From contig NZ_CP096040.1 of NCBI RefSeq assembly GCF_023935105.1, positions 3,100,001-3,164,000 of the forward strand: a stretch of DNA of 64,000 bases, given 5' to 3'. The notes below the pieces were generated by a model. The model ran no database searches. It had not been told where the DNA came from and saw only the letters and a program-made list of their open reading frames with translations. The stretch is from Caulobacter segnis. Its GTDB lineage: Bacteria; Pseudomonadota; Alphaproteobacteria; Caulobacterales; Caulobacteraceae. Below, one piece after another: positions 18,264-28,473 of the stretch. The position numbers were made by a program, and so were the translations under genes. Position 1 is the stretch's first letter. Each line of letters opens with the position of its first letter.

Positions 18264-19247
18264 GTGAACCTGAAGACCGTTCTCGAGAAGCTGAAGCTCG
18301 AGCCGTACGTCCTCGCCCTGTTCGGCATGGTCGTGCTGGCCTCGATCCTCCCCGTGCGGGGCGAGGTCGCGCACGGGCTGAACATCGTCGTCAAGCTGGC
18401 TATCGCCCTGCTGTTCTTCCTGCACGGCGCCAAGCTGTCGCGGGAGTCGGTGGTCGCGGGCGTGACCCACTGGCGGCTGCACCTGCTGATCCTGGCCTTC
18501 ACCTTCGTGATGTTCCCGGTCCTGGGCCTGGTGGTCAGCAAGACGGGCGTGCTGCAGCCGACCCTGGCGGCTGGGATCCTGTTCCTGTGCTGCCTGCCCT
18601 CGACGGTGCAGTCCTCGATCGCCTTCACCTCGATCGCGCGCGGCAATGTCGCCGCGGCCGTCGTGGCGGCGTCGGCCTCGAACCTCTTCGGCATCTTCAT
18701 CACGCCCGTGCTGGTCGGCCTGCTGATGCACACGCAAGGCGGCGCCTCGGGGGGCTGGAAGTCGGTGCAGGACATCGTCGTCCAGCTCCTGCTGCCCTTC
18801 ATCGCCGGCCAGCTGGCCCGGCCGCTGGTCAGCGGCTGGATCGCCAAGCACAAGGGCCTGATCGGCTATGTCGACCGGGGCTCGATCCTGCTGGTCGTCT
18901 ATTCGGCCTTCAGCGAGGCCGTGGTCGGCGGCATCTGGCACAAGATCTCGCCGCTGCAGCTGGTGCTGCTGCTGGTCGTGTGCGGCGCCCTGCTGGCCAT
19001 AGTACTGGCGGCGACCACCTTCGGCGCGCGCGGCCTGGGCTTTTCGCCCGAGGACGAGAAGGCCATCACCTTCTGCGGCTCCAAGAAAAGCCTGGCGACC
19101 GGCGTGCCCATGGCCGGCATCCTGTTTCCGGGCCCGACGGCGGGGATCATCGTCCTGCCGCTGATGATCTTTCACCAGATCCAGCTGATGGCCTGCTCCG
19201 TCATCGCCCAGCACTACGCCAAGAAGGCCCGCGAAGCGGAAGCTTAA
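18264..19247 (+). CDS. bile acid:sodium symporter-like transporter
   Basis: A 327-residue membrane protein with about ten helices, for example VLALFGMVVLASILPVRG, ALLFFLHGAKLSRESV and ITPVLVGLLMHTQGG. It matches the SBF-like/YfeH group of the bile acid-sodium symporter superfamily, including the CCLPSTVQSSIAFTSIARGN stretch that resembles the family's substrate/Na+ crossover region. The substrate is not known. GTG start 9 bp after purF, so probably co-transcribed with it. Confidence 0.85.
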   Translation: MNLKTVLEKLKLEPYVLALFGMVVLASILPVRGEVAHGLNIVVKLAIALLFFLHGAKLSRESVVAGVTHWRLHLLILAFTFVMFPVLGLVVSKTGVLQPTLAAGILFLCCLPSTVQSSIAFTSIARGNVAAAVVAASASNLFGIFITPVLVGLLMHTQGGASGGWKSVQDIVVQLLLPFIAGQLARPLVSGWIAKHKGLIGYVDRGSILLVVYSAFSEAVVGGIWHKISPLQLVLLLVVCGALLAIVLAATTFGARGLGFSPEDEKAITFCGSKKSLATGVPMAGILFPGPTAGIIVLPLMIFHQIQLMACSVIAQHYAKKAREAEA

Positions 19248-19295
19248 GGGCTTCTCCCGGTTTCCGTTCGCCCTCCCCTGCTCTAGAACCCGCGC

Positions 19296-20051
19296 ATGAC
19301 TTCCGACTCCCAAAAGCCGCTGGCCGGCCGCATCGCCCTCGTCACCGGCGCCACGCGCGGCATCGGCGAAGCGATCGCCCTGGGCCTGGCCAAGGCCGGC
19401 GCCCATGTCATCGCGGTCGGCCGCACCCAGGGCGCGCTCGAGGCTCTGGACGATGCCATCCTGGACGCCACCGGCGAGCACGCCACCCTGGTTCCGCTGG
19501 ACCTGCGCGAGCCCGACGGCCTGGATCACCTCGGCGCGGCGATCCACCAGCGCTGGGGCAAGCTGGACATCGTGGTCGGCGCGGCCGGCCTGCTGGGCCC
19601 TCTGACGCCGGTCAGCCATCTGGAGCCCAAGGGTTGGGACATGATCCTGTCCACCAACCTGACGGCCAACTGGCGGCTGATCCGCGCCATGGACCCGCTG
19701 CTGCGCGCCTCGGACGCCGGCCGCGCCCTGTTCCTTTCCAGCAGCGTGGCCAAGACCCGCCCGGCCTTCTGGGGCGCCTATGCGGCGACCAAGGCGGCGC
19801 TGGAAGCGATCGTCGACGTCTATGCCGACGAGACCGAGAACACGCCGATCCGCGCCTTCTGCGTCGATCCCGGCGCGATGCGCACCAAGATGCGCGCCGG
19901 CGCCTTCCCGGGCGAGGATCCCAAGACCGTGCCCGCGCCGGAGACCATCGTCCCGTTCGTCGTCGACCTGGTTCGCCCCGACCGCGCGCCGCCCAAGGGG
20001 GTCGTCCGCTTCAAGGATCGCGGCCAGGAATCGCCCAGCATCGACGCCTGA
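19296..20051 (+). CDS. short-chain dehydrogenase/reductase
   Basis: A 251-residue classical SDR. The cofactor motif is TGATRGIGEAIALG near residues 18-31. The Ser is in LFLSSSVAKTRP and the Tyr-xxx-Lys pair is in WGAYAATKAALEAI. The C-terminal CVDPGAMRTKMRAGAF resembles the YciK-type group. The substrate cannot be assigned. It is 48 bp downstream of the symporter gene on the same strand, followed by a weak hairpin. Confidence 0.88.
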   Translation: MTSDSQKPLAGRIALVTGATRGIGEAIALGLAKAGAHVIAVGRTQGALEALDDAILDATGEHATLVPLDLREPDGLDHLGAAIHQRWGKLDIVVGAAGLLGPLTPVSHLEPKGWDMILSTNLTANWRLIRAMDPLLRASDAGRALFLSSSVAKTRPAFWGAYAATKAALEAIVDVYADETENTPIRAFCVDPGAMRTKMRAGAFPGEDPKTVPAPETIVPFVVDLVRPDRAPPKGVVRFKDRGQESPSIDA

Positions 20052-20054
20052 GCA

Positions 20055-20080
20055 AAACCCAACGTGGGGTTTGAATTGTT
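20055..20080 (+). terminator. weak terminator-like hairpin after the SDR gene
   Basis: AAACCC (20055-20060) pairs with GGGTTT (20067-20072) across a 6-nt loop. A T-containing tail (GAATTGTT) follows, starting 3 bp after the stop codon. The stem is short. Confidence 0.35.
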
Positions 20081-20168
20081 ACGGAAATAGCCGCACGGGT
20101 TGCATAGAGGTTAAAAATACCACCCTGACGCTGATCCGAGGAACAATGTTTTGCGAGCGGACGCCAAA

Positions 20169-20185
20169 TTAGCACCGCGTTAACC
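20169..20185 (+). promoter_or_regulatory. CtrA-like binding box upstream of the chemoreceptor gene
   Basis: TTAG (20169-20172), then 7 bp, then TTAACC (20180-20185), 58 bp before the ATG at 20243. The known Caulobacter CtrA consensus is TTAA-N7-TTAA(C), so this is one mismatch from ideal. Chemotaxis and flagellar genes are established CtrA targets. Binding here is inferred. Confidence 0.45.
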
Positions 20186-20242
20186 ACCCTCCCCCGAGAC
20201 GTTTGAACGCGGCGACGACGTCGCGTCCTTGGGGGGCTCCAC

Positions 20243-21733
20243 ATGGCGCTGTTCTCTCGTGGCCGTGAAACGGCCGACACGGCTCAAGTCTCCGATCTCG
20301 CGGGCATCGTCGCGGCGATCCAGCGTTCCCAGGCGGTAATCGAATTCAGCCTGGACGGCACGATCCTGACGGCCAACGAGAACTTCCTGCGGACGATGGG
20401 CTACACCCTCTCCGAGATCCAGGGCCGCAAGCACAGCATCTTCGTCGACGCCGCCCAGGCCGCCTCGCCGGCCTATCGCGAGTTCTGGGCCGCGCTGAAT
20501 GCCGGCCAGTACGTCGCCGACAAGTTCAAGCGGGTCGGCAAGGGCGACAAGGAGGTCTGGATCCAGGCCTCGTACAACCCCGTGCTCGACAAGCAGGGCC
20601 GCCCCTTCAAGGTCATCAAGTTCGCCGCCGACGTCACCGCGGTCGAGGTCGAGCGCCGCGAAACCGAAGCCGAGCGCGAAAAAGTCCGCCAGGAGCAGGA
20701 GCACATCGTCTCCGTCCTGGCCGAGAGCCTGGGGCGCCTGGCCCGCGGCGACCTGACGGCGCGCATCGACACCCGTTTCGAAGGCCGCTACGCCCAGTTG
20801 CGCGAGGACTTCAACGCCGCGATCGACAGCCTGCGCGACGCCATGACCGCGATCGCCGACGCCGCCAACAGCATGGAGACCGGCGCCAACGAGATCGCCA
20901 GCGCCTCGAACGACCTGTCCAAGCGCACCGAGCAGCAGGCCGCCAGCCTGGAAGAGACGGCCGCCGCCCTCGACCAGATCACCGCGACGGTCAAGCGCAG
21001 CGCCGAGGGCGCCCGGCAGGCCTCGGCCGCCGCCTCGGCGGCCAGCACCGACGCCGACCGTTCCGGCGAGGTCGTCCAGCAGGCCGTCGCGGCCATGGGC
21101 GAGATCGAGAAGTCCTCGGGCCAGATCACCCAGATCATCGGCGTCATCGACGAGATCGCCTTCCAGACCAATCTCCTGGCCCTGAACGCGGGTGTCGAGG
21201 CCGCCCGCGCCGGCGAGGCCGGCCGCGGCTTCGCCGTCGTCGCCCAGGAGGTGCGAGCCTTGGCCCAGCGCTCGGCCGAAGCCGCCAAGGAGATCAAGAC
21301 CCTGATCGCCAACTCGTCCACCCAGGTCGAGCACGGCGTGCGGCTGGTCGGCGACACCGGCCAGGCCCTGACCGGCATCGTCGCCAAGGTCGGCGAGATC
21401 AACGGCCTGATCCGCGAGATCGCCGAGTCCTCGCAGGAGCAGGCCACCGGCCTGAATCAGGTCAACGCCGCCGTGAACCAGATGGACCAGGTCACCCAGC
21501 AGAACGCGGCCATGGTCGAGGAGGCCAACACCTCGTCGGCTTCGTTGCGCGGCGAGGCGCAGGACCTGGCTCGCCAGGTGGCCCGCTTCCAGACCGGTCG
21601 CGTGGCCGCCCGCCATCCCGGAGCGGCCCCGGCCCGCAACACCGTCGCCGAACAGCGCGCCCGCATCCAGAGCTTCGCCCGACCGGGCGGCGCCGCGACG
21701 GCCGCCGCTCCGGCCGAGTGGGAAGAGTTCTAG
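20243..21733 (+). CDS. soluble PAS-domain methyl-accepting chemotaxis protein
   Basis: A 496-residue chemoreceptor without transmembrane helices. Residues ~30-140 are a PAS domain ([20 protein letters not shown]). A HAMP-like linker ([17 protein letters not shown]) and the signalling coiled coil follow. The invariant hairpin tip is [20 protein letters not shown], which continues into [20 protein letters not shown]. The protein ends EWEEF, like the CheR/CheB-tethering pentapeptide NWETF of E. coli receptors. A cytoplasmic energy or redox sensor is likely. The stop codon overlaps the stop of the convergent gene within CTAG. Confidence 0.95.
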   Translation: MALFSRGRETADTAQVSDLAGIVAAIQRSQAVIEFSLDGTILTANENFLRTMGYTLSEIQGRKHSIFVDAAQAASPAYREFWAALNAGQYVADKFKRVGKGDKEVWIQASYNPVLDKQGRPFKVIKFAADVTAVEVERRETEAEREKVRQEQEHIVSVLAESLGRLARGDLTARIDTRFEGRYAQLREDFNAAIDSLRDAMTAIADAANSMETGANEIASASNDLSKRTEQQAASLEETAAALDQITATVKRSAEGARQASAAASAASTDADRSGEVVQQAVAAMGEIEKSSGQITQIIGVIDEIAFQTNLLALNAGVEAARAGEAGRGFAVVAQEVRALAQRSAEAAKEIKTLIANSSTQVEHGVRLVGDTGQALTGIVAKVGEINGLIREIAESSQEQATGLNQVNAAVNQMDQVTQQNAAMVEEANTSSASLRGEAQDLARQVARFQTGRVAARHPGAAPARNTVAEQRARIQSFARPGGAATAAAPAEWEEF

Positions 21734-22887
21734 TGGGGGGCCGCAACCTGCCTTAGCAGCAGGTTCGCCGTGGCCGCCGCCGAGCCGTCTCCGGTCAGGG
21801 CGGCGGCTACGATCGCTCCGTCCTTCGCTGAATACGCCACGACCGCGCCGGCGCCCGGCGTTCCGCCCAGGTGGCCCAGCCACAGGCTTTTGGAACCGTT
21901 CGCGTCCGGAACCTCGATCGCCATAACGCCCAGGCCATAGAAGCTGCCGGCGTCGAACATCGGGTAGAGCTTTTCGAACATCGCCGCGACGGTCTCGCGT
22001 TTCAGAAGCTGGCCGCCCAGCAGCGCCGCCCATACCCGCGCCATGTCGCCCGCCGAGCCCACGGCCGGCCCCGCCGGCCCGGCCCAGGCGGGCTCGATCG
22101 GCGCCTCCTTGGCCGAGACCAGCCCGGCGACATCCTCGGCCTTGTCGCCATCGGCCAGCATCCGCAGGGATTTCAGGCCCAGCGGCTTGACGATCCTGGC
22201 GTCGACCGCGTCCTGCCAGGACCGCCCGTCAACTTCTTCGATCACCTTGCCCAGCAGGGCGTAGCCGGTGTTGGAATAGCGCCAGCGCTCGCCGGGGCAT
22301 GACATCGCGCCATGACGGGCGATGATCTTCACGTCCTCGTCCAGGCTGTGGGCCCGTCGCTCGGCGCGAGCCTTGAGATCCTCATTGGCGCTGAACAGGC
22401 CACCGGTATGGGCCAGGAGGTCGCGGATCGTGACGACGTCGCCATTGGGAACGCCGGCCACGTACTTGCCGATCGGATCTTCCAGCTTCAGCTTGCCGGT
22501 CTCGACCAATTGCAGCGTCACCACGGCGATCAGGCTCTTGCCGGCGCTGGCCCAGAACAGCAACGGTGGCTGGTCGCCGCTGTCGGTGCGTTCCCAGGCG
22601 CCCTTGCCGGGGACCAGGACGGCGACGGTCATGGCCGGCGCCTTGGTCGCGGCCTTGGCCGACAGGAAAGCCGCCTCCAGTCGCGCCACGGTATCGGAAT
22701 CCAGCGCGGCCTTCGGGACTTCGGGCAGCAACGGCGGCGCGACCGACGCGTGCAGCGGCGGGCCAGCATAGGTCACCGCGCTCTTGCAGACGACGGGCTT
22801 GTAGTCCGCCGCCAGCGCCATGGCAGGCAGGCTCGCCCCGACCATAGCCAGGAGCGGCAGCGCCAATCCTATCCCCCGCATCGCCAT
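21730..22887 (-). CDS. serine hydrolase, class C beta-lactamase/esterase family
   Basis: A 385-residue exported protein with a signal peptide ending MALAAD. The serine-hydrolase motifs are in order: S-x-x-K in [14 protein letters not shown]-x-N in [12 protein letters not shown], and a HxG-like [11 protein letters not shown] near the C terminus. This family includes AmpC beta-lactamases, DD-peptidases and esterases. AmpC normally has KTG at the third motif, so esterase or peptidase activity is at least as likely. Transcribed towards the chemoreceptor gene; the two stops share CTAG. Confidence 0.87.
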   Translation of the reverse strand: MAMRGIGLALPLLAMVGASLPAMALAADYKPVVCKSAVTYAGPPLHASVAPPLLPEVPKAALDSDTVARLEAAFLSAKAATKAPAMTVAVLVPGKGAWERTDSGDQPPLLFWASAGKSLIAVVTLQLVETGKLKLEDPIGKYVAGVPNGDVVTIRDLLAHTGGLFSANEDLKARAERRAHSLDEDVKIIARHGAMSCPGERWRYSNTGYALLGKVIEEVDGRSWQDAVDARIVKPLGLKSLRMLADGDKAEDVAGLVSAKEAPIEPAWAGPAGPAVGSAGDMARVWAALLGGQLLKRETVAAMFEKLYPMFDAGSFYGLGVMAIEVPDANGSKSLWLGHLGGTPGAGAVVAYSAKDGAIVAAALTGDGSAAATANLLLRQVAAPH

Positions 22888-22935
22888 TCTCCGGTCCAGC
22901 TCCAGGAAGCTAAACGCTTATGGCGAAGTTTGGGC

Positions 22936-24693
22936 TCAACGCTTCTTGCTGCCCGGGCCCGTATTGCCACGTACGGTGCGCGAGCCGGCCGTCGGACGCT
23001 TGGGTCCCGCCGCCTTGCCGCCGGCCGACTTGGCGCCGACCTTGTAGCTGGGCGTCGTCGAGACCTTCTTCTGGACCTTGGGGCCCAGTTTCTTGACCGA
23101 CTTAACCGCTGCCTTGCCCGGCTCGGCGGCGACAGCGGCGTTGTCGACCGCGGTCTGGAGCGCGGCCTTGGGGACCTTCTTCTTGGCCGGCTTCACGGTG
23201 GGGTCCGGCAGGCCCGCTTCGGCAGCGGCCTTGGCGGCGGCCTCGTCGGCCAGGCGCTTGGACTTCTTGACCGTGTTGCGCGAGGCGCGGATGCGTTCCT
23301 CCTCGCGCTCGCGGCGTTCGAACTCGCGCTTGCCCCGGCCACTGTGGCCCTTGGCCTCGCCATCGGCATAGGGGTTGGCGCCCGACTTGATGGTGATGCG
23401 CAGCGGCACCCCCGGCAGGTCGAAGCTTTCGCGCAAGGAGTTGATCAGATAGCGCCGATAGTGGTCGGGCATCTGGTCGGCGCGGCTGGAGAACAGCACG
23501 AAGGTCGGCGGCCGGGCCTTGGTCTGGGCCATGTACTTGGGCTTCACCCGGCGACCGCTGACGGCGGGCGGCGGGTGACGCTGCATGGCCATCTGCAGCC
23601 AGTCGTTCAGGTCGCGGGTCTTGACCTTGGTCGACCAGTCCTTGTGGATCTTCAGCACGGCCGGCATCAGCTTGTTGACGCCGCTGCCGGTCTCGCCCGA
23701 CAGCGCCACCACCGGCGCGCCGCGCACCTGGGGCAGCATGCGCTCGGCGTGCTCGCGGAAGGCGGCCAGGGTCGCGGCCTGATCCTCGATCAGGTCCCAC
23801 TTGGCCAGGCAGAAGACCAGGGCCCGCCCTTCCCGCTCGGTCAGGTCGGCGATCTGCAGGTCCTGGATCTCGAACGGGTGGGTGGCGTCCATGACCAGAA
23901 CCACGACCTCGGCGAAGGTGATGGCGCGGATGGTGTCCTGGGTGGAGAGCTTCTCCAGCTTCTCCTGCACCTTGGCCTTCTTGCGCAGGCCGGCGGTGTC
24001 GACCAGGCGGACCTTCTTGTCGCCCCAGACCCAGTCGACCGAGATCGAGTCGCGGGTGATGCCGGCCTCAGGGCCGGTCAGCAGGCGCTGCTCGCCGATC
24101 AGACGGTTGATCAGGGTGGACTTGCCGGCGTTCGGGCGCCCGACGATGGCCAGGCGGATCGGCTTGTCCTCGTCATCCTCGTCGTCGCTGTACTGGTCCT
24201 CGGGGACGGCCTCCAGCATGGCGGCGTACAGCTCGGCCATGCCTTCGCCGTGCTCGCCCGAGATCGGGATCGGTTCGCCGAGCCCCAGCTTGTAGGCCTC
24301 GCCGATGCCCGACTGGCCAGCTTTGCCCTCGGCCTTGTTGGCGGCGATGATCACCGGCTTGCCGCGGCGGCGCAGCAGGGCCGCGAACACCTCGTCCAGC
24401 GGCGTGACCCCTTCGCGGGCGTCGTAGATGAACAGCGACAGGTCGGCTTCCTCGATCGCCAGCTCGGTCTGGGCGCGCATGCGCGCTTCCAGGCTCTCGT
24501 CGGAGACGTCCTCGAAGCCGGCGGTGTCGATCAGCTGCAGGTCGAGGTCGCCCAGGCGGCCGTCGGCGTAGCGGCGGTCGCGCGTGACCCCCGGCTGGTC
24601 GTCGACGATGGCCAGCTTCTTGCCGGCCAGACGATTGAACAGCGTGGACTTGCCCACATTGGGGCGGCCGACGATGGCGAGTTTCAAAGGCAT
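22936..24693 (-). CDS. der: ribosome-assembly GTPase Der (EngA)
   Basis: Tandem-GTPase needed for 50S maturation. Two P-loops are visible: [14 protein letters not shown] at the start and [14 protein letters not shown] near residue 190. Each has its own DTAG and NKAE/AKWD motifs, followed by the KH-like domain ([20 protein letters not shown]). The start is set at [11 protein letters not shown] (24693). At 585 residues it exceeds the usual ~440-490 because of a basic Lys/Ala-rich tail of about 130 residues. Confidence 0.95.
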   Translation of the reverse strand: MPLKLAIVGRPNVGKSTLFNRLAGKKLAIVDDQPGVTRDRRYADGRLGDLDLQLIDTAGFEDVSDESLEARMRAQTELAIEEADLSLFIYDAREGVTPLDEVFAALLRRRGKPVIIAANKAEGKAGQSGIGEAYKLGLGEPIPISGEHGEGMAELYAAMLEAVPEDQYSDDEDDEDKPIRLAIVGRPNAGKSTLINRLIGEQRLLTGPEAGITRDSISVDWVWGDKKVRLVDTAGLRKKAKVQEKLEKLSTQDTIRAITFAEVVVLVMDATHPFEIQDLQIADLTEREGRALVFCLAKWDLIEDQAATLAAFREHAERMLPQVRGAPVVALSGETGSGVNKLMPAVLKIHKDWSTKVKTRDLNDWLQMAMQRHPPPAVSGRRVKPKYMAQTKARPPTFVLFSSRADQMPDHYRRYLINSLRESFDLPGVPLRITIKSGANPYADGEAKGHSGRGKREFERREREEERIRASRNTVKKSKRLADEAAAKAAAEAGLPDPTVKPAKKKVPKAALQTAVDNAAVAAEPGKAAVKSVKKLGPKVQKKVSTTPSYKVGAKSAGGKAAGPKRPTAGSRTVRGNTGPGSKKR

Positions 24694-24748
24694 AGGCGTC
24701 CAGTAGTCGATTTTCGCCCCAACAGCAAAAGGGGGCCGCAAAAGCGAA

Positions 24749-24778
24749 GGCCCGGGCCGGCTTTCACCGTCCCGGGCC
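24749..24778 (-). terminator. hairpin between bamB and der
   Basis: GGCCCGGG (24749-24756) and CCCGGGCC (24771-24778) form an 8-bp stem with a 14-nt loop. On the minus strand the sequence then reads TTCGCTTTTGC. It lies between bamB and der and may be a weak terminator or attenuator. Confidence 0.45.
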
Positions 24779-24824
24779 CGAAGGCGTTCGATTGTCTTTC
24801 CGCCCCCGCGAGGGGGCAGGAAAG

Positions 24825-26255
24825 CTAGCGGATGGCCACCAGTTCGGCGTCGTCCGTGACGACGTAGAGGGTGTCGCCGACCGCGATCGGGTTGATCAGC
24901 ACCGGGGCGCCGATCTTCAGGGTCTTCTCCTTGGCGCCGGTCTTGGCGTTCAGGGCCACGGCCTCACCGGCGCTGGACATGGTGATCAGGCGACCGTTGG
25001 CCAGGATCGGCGTCGACCAAAGGATCGGGTGCTTGGCGCGCTTCTTCTTCTGTTTCTTGGTCAGGGCCTCGGTGTTGTTGAGGTCCTGGATCCAGTAGAC
25101 CGAACCGTTCTCGCGCGAGACGCAGATCACCTGGCCGGCCTTGTCGACGACGAAGACGACGTCGCCGGCGACCCACGGGGTGGTGATGGCGGTCACCGGC
25201 AGGCTCCAGCGGGCCTGGCCCGAGCGCAGGTCGGTGGCGGCGAAGACGCCTGAGTGGCTGACGGCGAAGACGTCGCCCTTGTAGATCACCGGACGGCCCG
25301 GGATGTCGCGGATCTCCGACAGGGCGTTGGTGCGGCTGGCGCGGCTCAGGGCCTCGCTCCACAGGTCGTTGCCGTTGGCCGCGCGCAGGGCCACCAGTTC
25401 GCCCGAGGCGAAGCCGGCCACCACGGTGTCGCCACTGACCGCCGGGGTCGAGGCGGCCAGGATGCGAGCCGGCTCGCTGAGGGCCTGATAGGTCCAGCCC
25501 GGCGCGCCTGTCTCGGTGTTGTAGGTCAGCAGTTCGTTGTCGGTCGACACGACGAACAGGCGGCCGTCGACGACCGTCGGCGCGCCGTGGATCGGGGTCG
25601 AGGTCTGCTGTGTCCAGCCCAGATTGCCGGTGGCGGCGTCCAGCTGGGCCACGAAGCGGAAGCCCGAGGCGACATACAGCTTGTTGTCGGGGCCGACGGC
25701 GACGCCGCCGCCAAAGCCGAGGCGATCGTTCTTCTTGGGCATCAGGCCCAGGAAGCCGCCCTTCTTGGTCGGGCCGGCGGCCGGACGCAGGTCCTTACGC
25801 CAGATCTGCGAGCCGGACTTGGCGTCGATGGCCACGACGTCGGCCTCACCGTCCATGACGTAGATGCGACCGTTGGCCGAGACCGGCGGCGCGGTGACGT
25901 GGAACGTCTTGCCGCCCTTCTTGCCGAAGCCCTTCTTCCAGGCGATCTGGAAGCCCTTGCCGGCGTCGACATGCTCGATCGACTGCTCGGCGTTGCCGCC
26001 CGGCAGGCGCCACTCGGTCACCGCGGCCGGCTCGGGCAGGAAGAAGTCGGCGCCCTTCAGCGACTCGTTGGCCTCGACCTTCTGGTCGAAGGCGATGATC
26101 GAGATGCGCTGGCCCTGGCTGGCCGTGGACTTGTTCTTGTCCTTACCGCCAAAGGGATTGAGCTTGGAAACCGTCGAGCAGCCGGTGACGGCCATGGACG
26201 CCGACATCAGCGCGACCAGGGCGACGGAACGCTTGGAAATCATCAGGCGGCTCAT
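24825..26255 (-). CDS. bamB: outer-membrane assembly lipoprotein BamB
   Basis: A 476-residue component of the BAM complex that inserts beta-barrels in the outer membrane. A type II signal with lipobox MAVTGCSTV places the lipidated Cys near residue 26. The rest consists of PQQ-like propeller blades, such as [20 protein letters not shown] and [20 protein letters not shown]. It is longer than E. coli BamB (~392) because of the N-terminal linker and loops. Its ATG overlaps the stop of the upstream gene (ATGA). The YfgM-like/bamB/der neighbourhood is common in proteobacteria. Confidence 0.93.
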   Translation of the reverse strand: MSRLMISKRSVALVALMSASMAVTGCSTVSKLNPFGGKDKNKSTASQGQRISIIAFDQKVEANESLKGADFFLPEPAAVTEWRLPGGNAEQSIEHVDAGKGFQIAWKKGFGKKGGKTFHVTAPPVSANGRIYVMDGEADVVAIDAKSGSQIWRKDLRPAAGPTKKGGFLGLMPKKNDRLGFGGGVAVGPDNKLYVASGFRFVAQLDAATGNLGWTQQTSTPIHGAPTVVDGRLFVVSTDNELLTYNTETGAPGWTYQALSEPARILAASTPAVSGDTVVAGFASGELVALRAANGNDLWSEALSRASRTNALSEIRDIPGRPVIYKGDVFAVSHSGVFAATDLRSGQARWSLPVTAITTPWVAGDVVFVVDKAGQVICVSRENGSVYWIQDLNNTEALTKKQKKKRAKHPILWSTPILANGRLITMSSAGEAVALNAKTGAKEKTLKIGAPVLINPIAVGDTLYVVTDDAELVAIR

Positions 26256-27019
26256 TGAGGGACGTTGGGGGCGGCGGCGTCGGGCGCGAGGCCGGCGGGC
26301 AACTGGCCCATCGGCGGCATGGGAGGCAGTTTGGCGGCGGCCTTCACGGCCGCGCCCAGTTGCTTGGCCGCGCCGGAATCGATCAGTTGCATGGCGGCCT
26401 GGGCGCGCTGGCGCACATCCTCCGACGTGCTGGTGTCCAGCGAATTGGCCAGGATCACGAAATCGGCGCGCGCGCCGGCCAGATCGCCGGCCTGCAGCTT
26501 GGCGAAGGCCAACGCCTCTCGGGCGTACACGCGGTACGGACTCTTTTCCCCCGCCAACGGCGTCAACCTCGACTCGATATCCTTGTACGAGGCGGTGTCC
26601 ATCAGGGCGAAGGCGGATTTGAGGCGCGCAAGGTCACCGAGGATTGCGTTCGGCGCGGCCTTGGCGGCCTCGTCGAAATATCCGACGGCTTCCTGGGTCT
26701 TGTTCTCTTCGACGCGGATGTCGCCCATCTGCAGCAGGGCCAGGGCCTTGTAACCTTGGGCGCCGCCGTCGGCGACGGTCTTGAACTGAGCGAAGGCCTT
26801 GGCCGGGCCCTGCTTCTGGGCGGTTTCCAGCGCGGCTTGATAGCCTTCCGACGCCTTATCGGCCTGGTTGGTCTGGTACGAGGTCCAGCCCCAATAGCCG
26901 CCGACGCCGATCACCACGGCCGCCGTCGCCGCCGCCACCCAGGGCAGCGACTTCACCGCCAGGCTGCGATAGCGCTCCGACCGAAGCTGCTCTTCGACTT
27001 CGTCAAAAACATCGACCAC
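26252..27019 (-). CDS. YfgM-like membrane protein with tetratricopeptide-type repeats
   Basis: A 255-residue protein with a short cytoplasmic N terminus, one transmembrane helix (VAAATAAVVIGVGGYWGW, ~residues 30-48) and a periplasmic helical repeat domain. Helices such as AKAFAQFKTVADGGAQGYKA and KTQEAVGYFDEAAKAAPNAI resemble TPR. In E. coli YfgM links the Sec translocon with periplasmic chaperones. GTG start; overlaps bamB by 4 nt, so the two are probably translationally coupled. Confidence 0.87.
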   Translation of the reverse strand: MVDVFDEVEEQLRSERYRSLAVKSLPWVAAATAAVVIGVGGYWGWTSYQTNQADKASEGYQAALETAQKQGPAKAFAQFKTVADGGAQGYKALALLQMGDIRVEENKTQEAVGYFDEAAKAAPNAILGDLARLKSAFALMDTASYKDIESRLTPLAGEKSPYRVYAREALAFAKLQAGDLAGARADFVILANSLDTSTSEDVRQRAQAAMQLIDSGAAKQLGAAVKAAAKLPPMPPMGQLPAGLAPDAAAPNVPQ

Positions 27020-27173
27020 GAAACGAGGCTCCGAAACGGGGGCGCAGCGCCCCTAGGACGTCGCGCCCGAACGCGGCCGACGTCGCTGGTTTAAGACAGA
27101 ATGTGGCTAGCGAAGGGCCGCTCGCCGAGGCGGCGAACCTATAGCGTGCCGCGCCACGCCGCAACGCGCGCTT

Positions 27174-28001
27174 TCATCCCTTCTTGGCGTAATAGGTTTC
27201 GGCCTCTCCCGGGAAGCTGCGATCCTTTACGTCGCTGGCGTATTGAGCGGCGGCGCGCTCGATTTCGCCCTTCAGGTCGGCATAGCGGCGCACGAACTTC
27301 GGGGTCCAGTCGAACAGGCCCAGCATGTCGTCGGTGACCAGGATCTGGCCGTCGCATCCGGCCGAGGCGCCGATGCCGATGGTCGGGGCGTCGATGGCGG
27401 CGGTGATCTCGCGGGCCAGGGACTCGGCCACCCCCTCGACCACCACGGCGAAGGCCCCGGCCTCGGCGGTCGCACGGGCCTCGGCCAGGATGCGCTCGCG
27501 CTCGGCGGCGTCGCGGCCCTTGGCCTTGAAGCCGCCGTCGACCAGCACCGCCTGCGGGCGTAGGCCGACATGGCCCATCACGGGCACGCCGCGCTGGGTC
27601 ATGTAGCGGATGGTCTCCGGCACCGTCGGGCCGCTCTCGACCTTCACCGCCTGAGCCCCGGTCTCCTTCATGATCCTGACCGCGTTGGCGTAGGCCTCTT
27701 CCTGCGAGCCCTCGTACGAGCCGAAGGGCATGTCGATGACGACCATGGCCTTCCTCGCGCCTCGCATGACCGCCTGGCCGTGCAGAATCATCATCTCCAG
27801 CGTCACACCGACGGTGTTGGGCAGGCCGTGGACGACCATGCCCACCGAATCCCCGACCAGCAGCAGGTCGCACGCGCCGTCCAGGGCGGCGGCGACCGGC
27901 GCGGTGTAGGCCGTCAGACAGACGATGGGCTCACCGCCCTTGCGGGCGGTGATATCGGGCGCGGCCAGACGGCGGATCGTCTCTTGACGTTGGGCGGACA
28001 G
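27174..28001 (-). CDS. panB: 3-methyl-2-oxobutanoate hydroxymethyltransferase, probable CTG start
   Basis: First step of pantothenate synthesis: methylene-THF plus alpha-ketoisovalerate to ketopantoate. Family motifs include [41 protein letters not shown] and [20 protein letters not shown]. The first in-frame ATG (27845) would delete the metal and substrate motifs at the N terminus. Upstream of the conserved region there is no ATG, GTG or TTG before the in-frame TAG. A CTG at 28001 lies 8 nt after AGGGAG and gives a 275-residue protein of normal length. Confidence 0.9.
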   Translation of the reverse strand: MSAQRQETIRRLAAPDITARKGGEPIVCLTAYTAPVAAALDGACDLLLVGDSVGMVVHGLPNTVGVTLEMMILHGQAVMRGARKAMVVIDMPFGSYEGSQEEAYANAVRIMKETGAQAVKVESGPTVPETIRYMTQRGVPVMGHVGLRPQAVLVDGGFKAKGRDAAERERILAEARATAEAGAFAVVVEGVAESLAREITAAIDAPTIGIGASAGCDGQILVTDDMLGLFDWTPKFVRRYADLKGEIERAAAQYASDVKDRSFPGEAETYYAKKG

Positions 28002-28092
28002 GGCGAGCGCTCCCTAACGGCTTCTTTTGGGCGCCGTTTGTGGGCCGGATCGCGCCGCGCCGCAACATGAACGGCGTTCCTGGCGGGAGCCG

Positions 28093-28473
28093 CTAGAAGT
28101 CCTCGACCATCCGGGTGACCGCGAAGGCCAGCGCCACCACCGCCAGACAGGCCGCTAGCCACACCGCCTCCGAACTGCCTGGCGAGGCGAACAGCGCGTT
28201 GAACTTGGCATAGCCCGCGTCGAGTTCGGTCTGCAGGTTATGGCCGCTGTTGCGAGACAGCTGTGTAACCTCGCTGGAGAAGCGCGAACTCAGGATCTGG
28301 AACGCAGCGATCAGGCCGGCGGCCGTGCCGGCCAGGCCGATGAACATCCGCCGCATCGTCCAGCCGCGATCCAGCTTGGCCGCGACCTCGGCGTTGAACA
28401 GCGGGGCGTCCGGGAAGGACGGCGCTTCGGCGAACATGCGGGTCAGTTGGGCTTCGAAATCGGGTTCAGCCAT
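28093..28473 (-). CDS. small membrane protein, putative anti-sigma factor (module 1)
   Basis: A 126-residue protein starting MAEPDFEAQLTRMFAEAP. A polar N-terminal half precedes two hydrophobic helices (MFIGLAGTAAGLIAAFQIL and AVWLAACLAVVALAFAV). The start at 28473 has a good GAGGAGGG ribosome-binding site and overlaps the end of the sigma-factor gene. Its N-terminal half is similar to the 102-residue protein at 29590-29898, which sits in the same position after the second sigma factor. No zinc-binding HxxxCxxC motif was seen. The anti-sigma role is inferred from position only. Confidence 0.75.
   Translation of the reverse strand: MAEPDFEAQLTRMFAEAPSFPDAPLFNAEVAAKLDRGWTMRRMFIGLAGTAAGLIAAFQILSSRFSSEVTQLSRNSGHNLQTELDAGYAKFNALFASPGSSEAVWLAACLAVVALAFAVTRMVEDF

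Noticed and set aside
17385..19619. Minus-strand frame of 744 codons opposite purF and the symporter gene
   Set aside because: Low-complexity shadow crossing three real genes.
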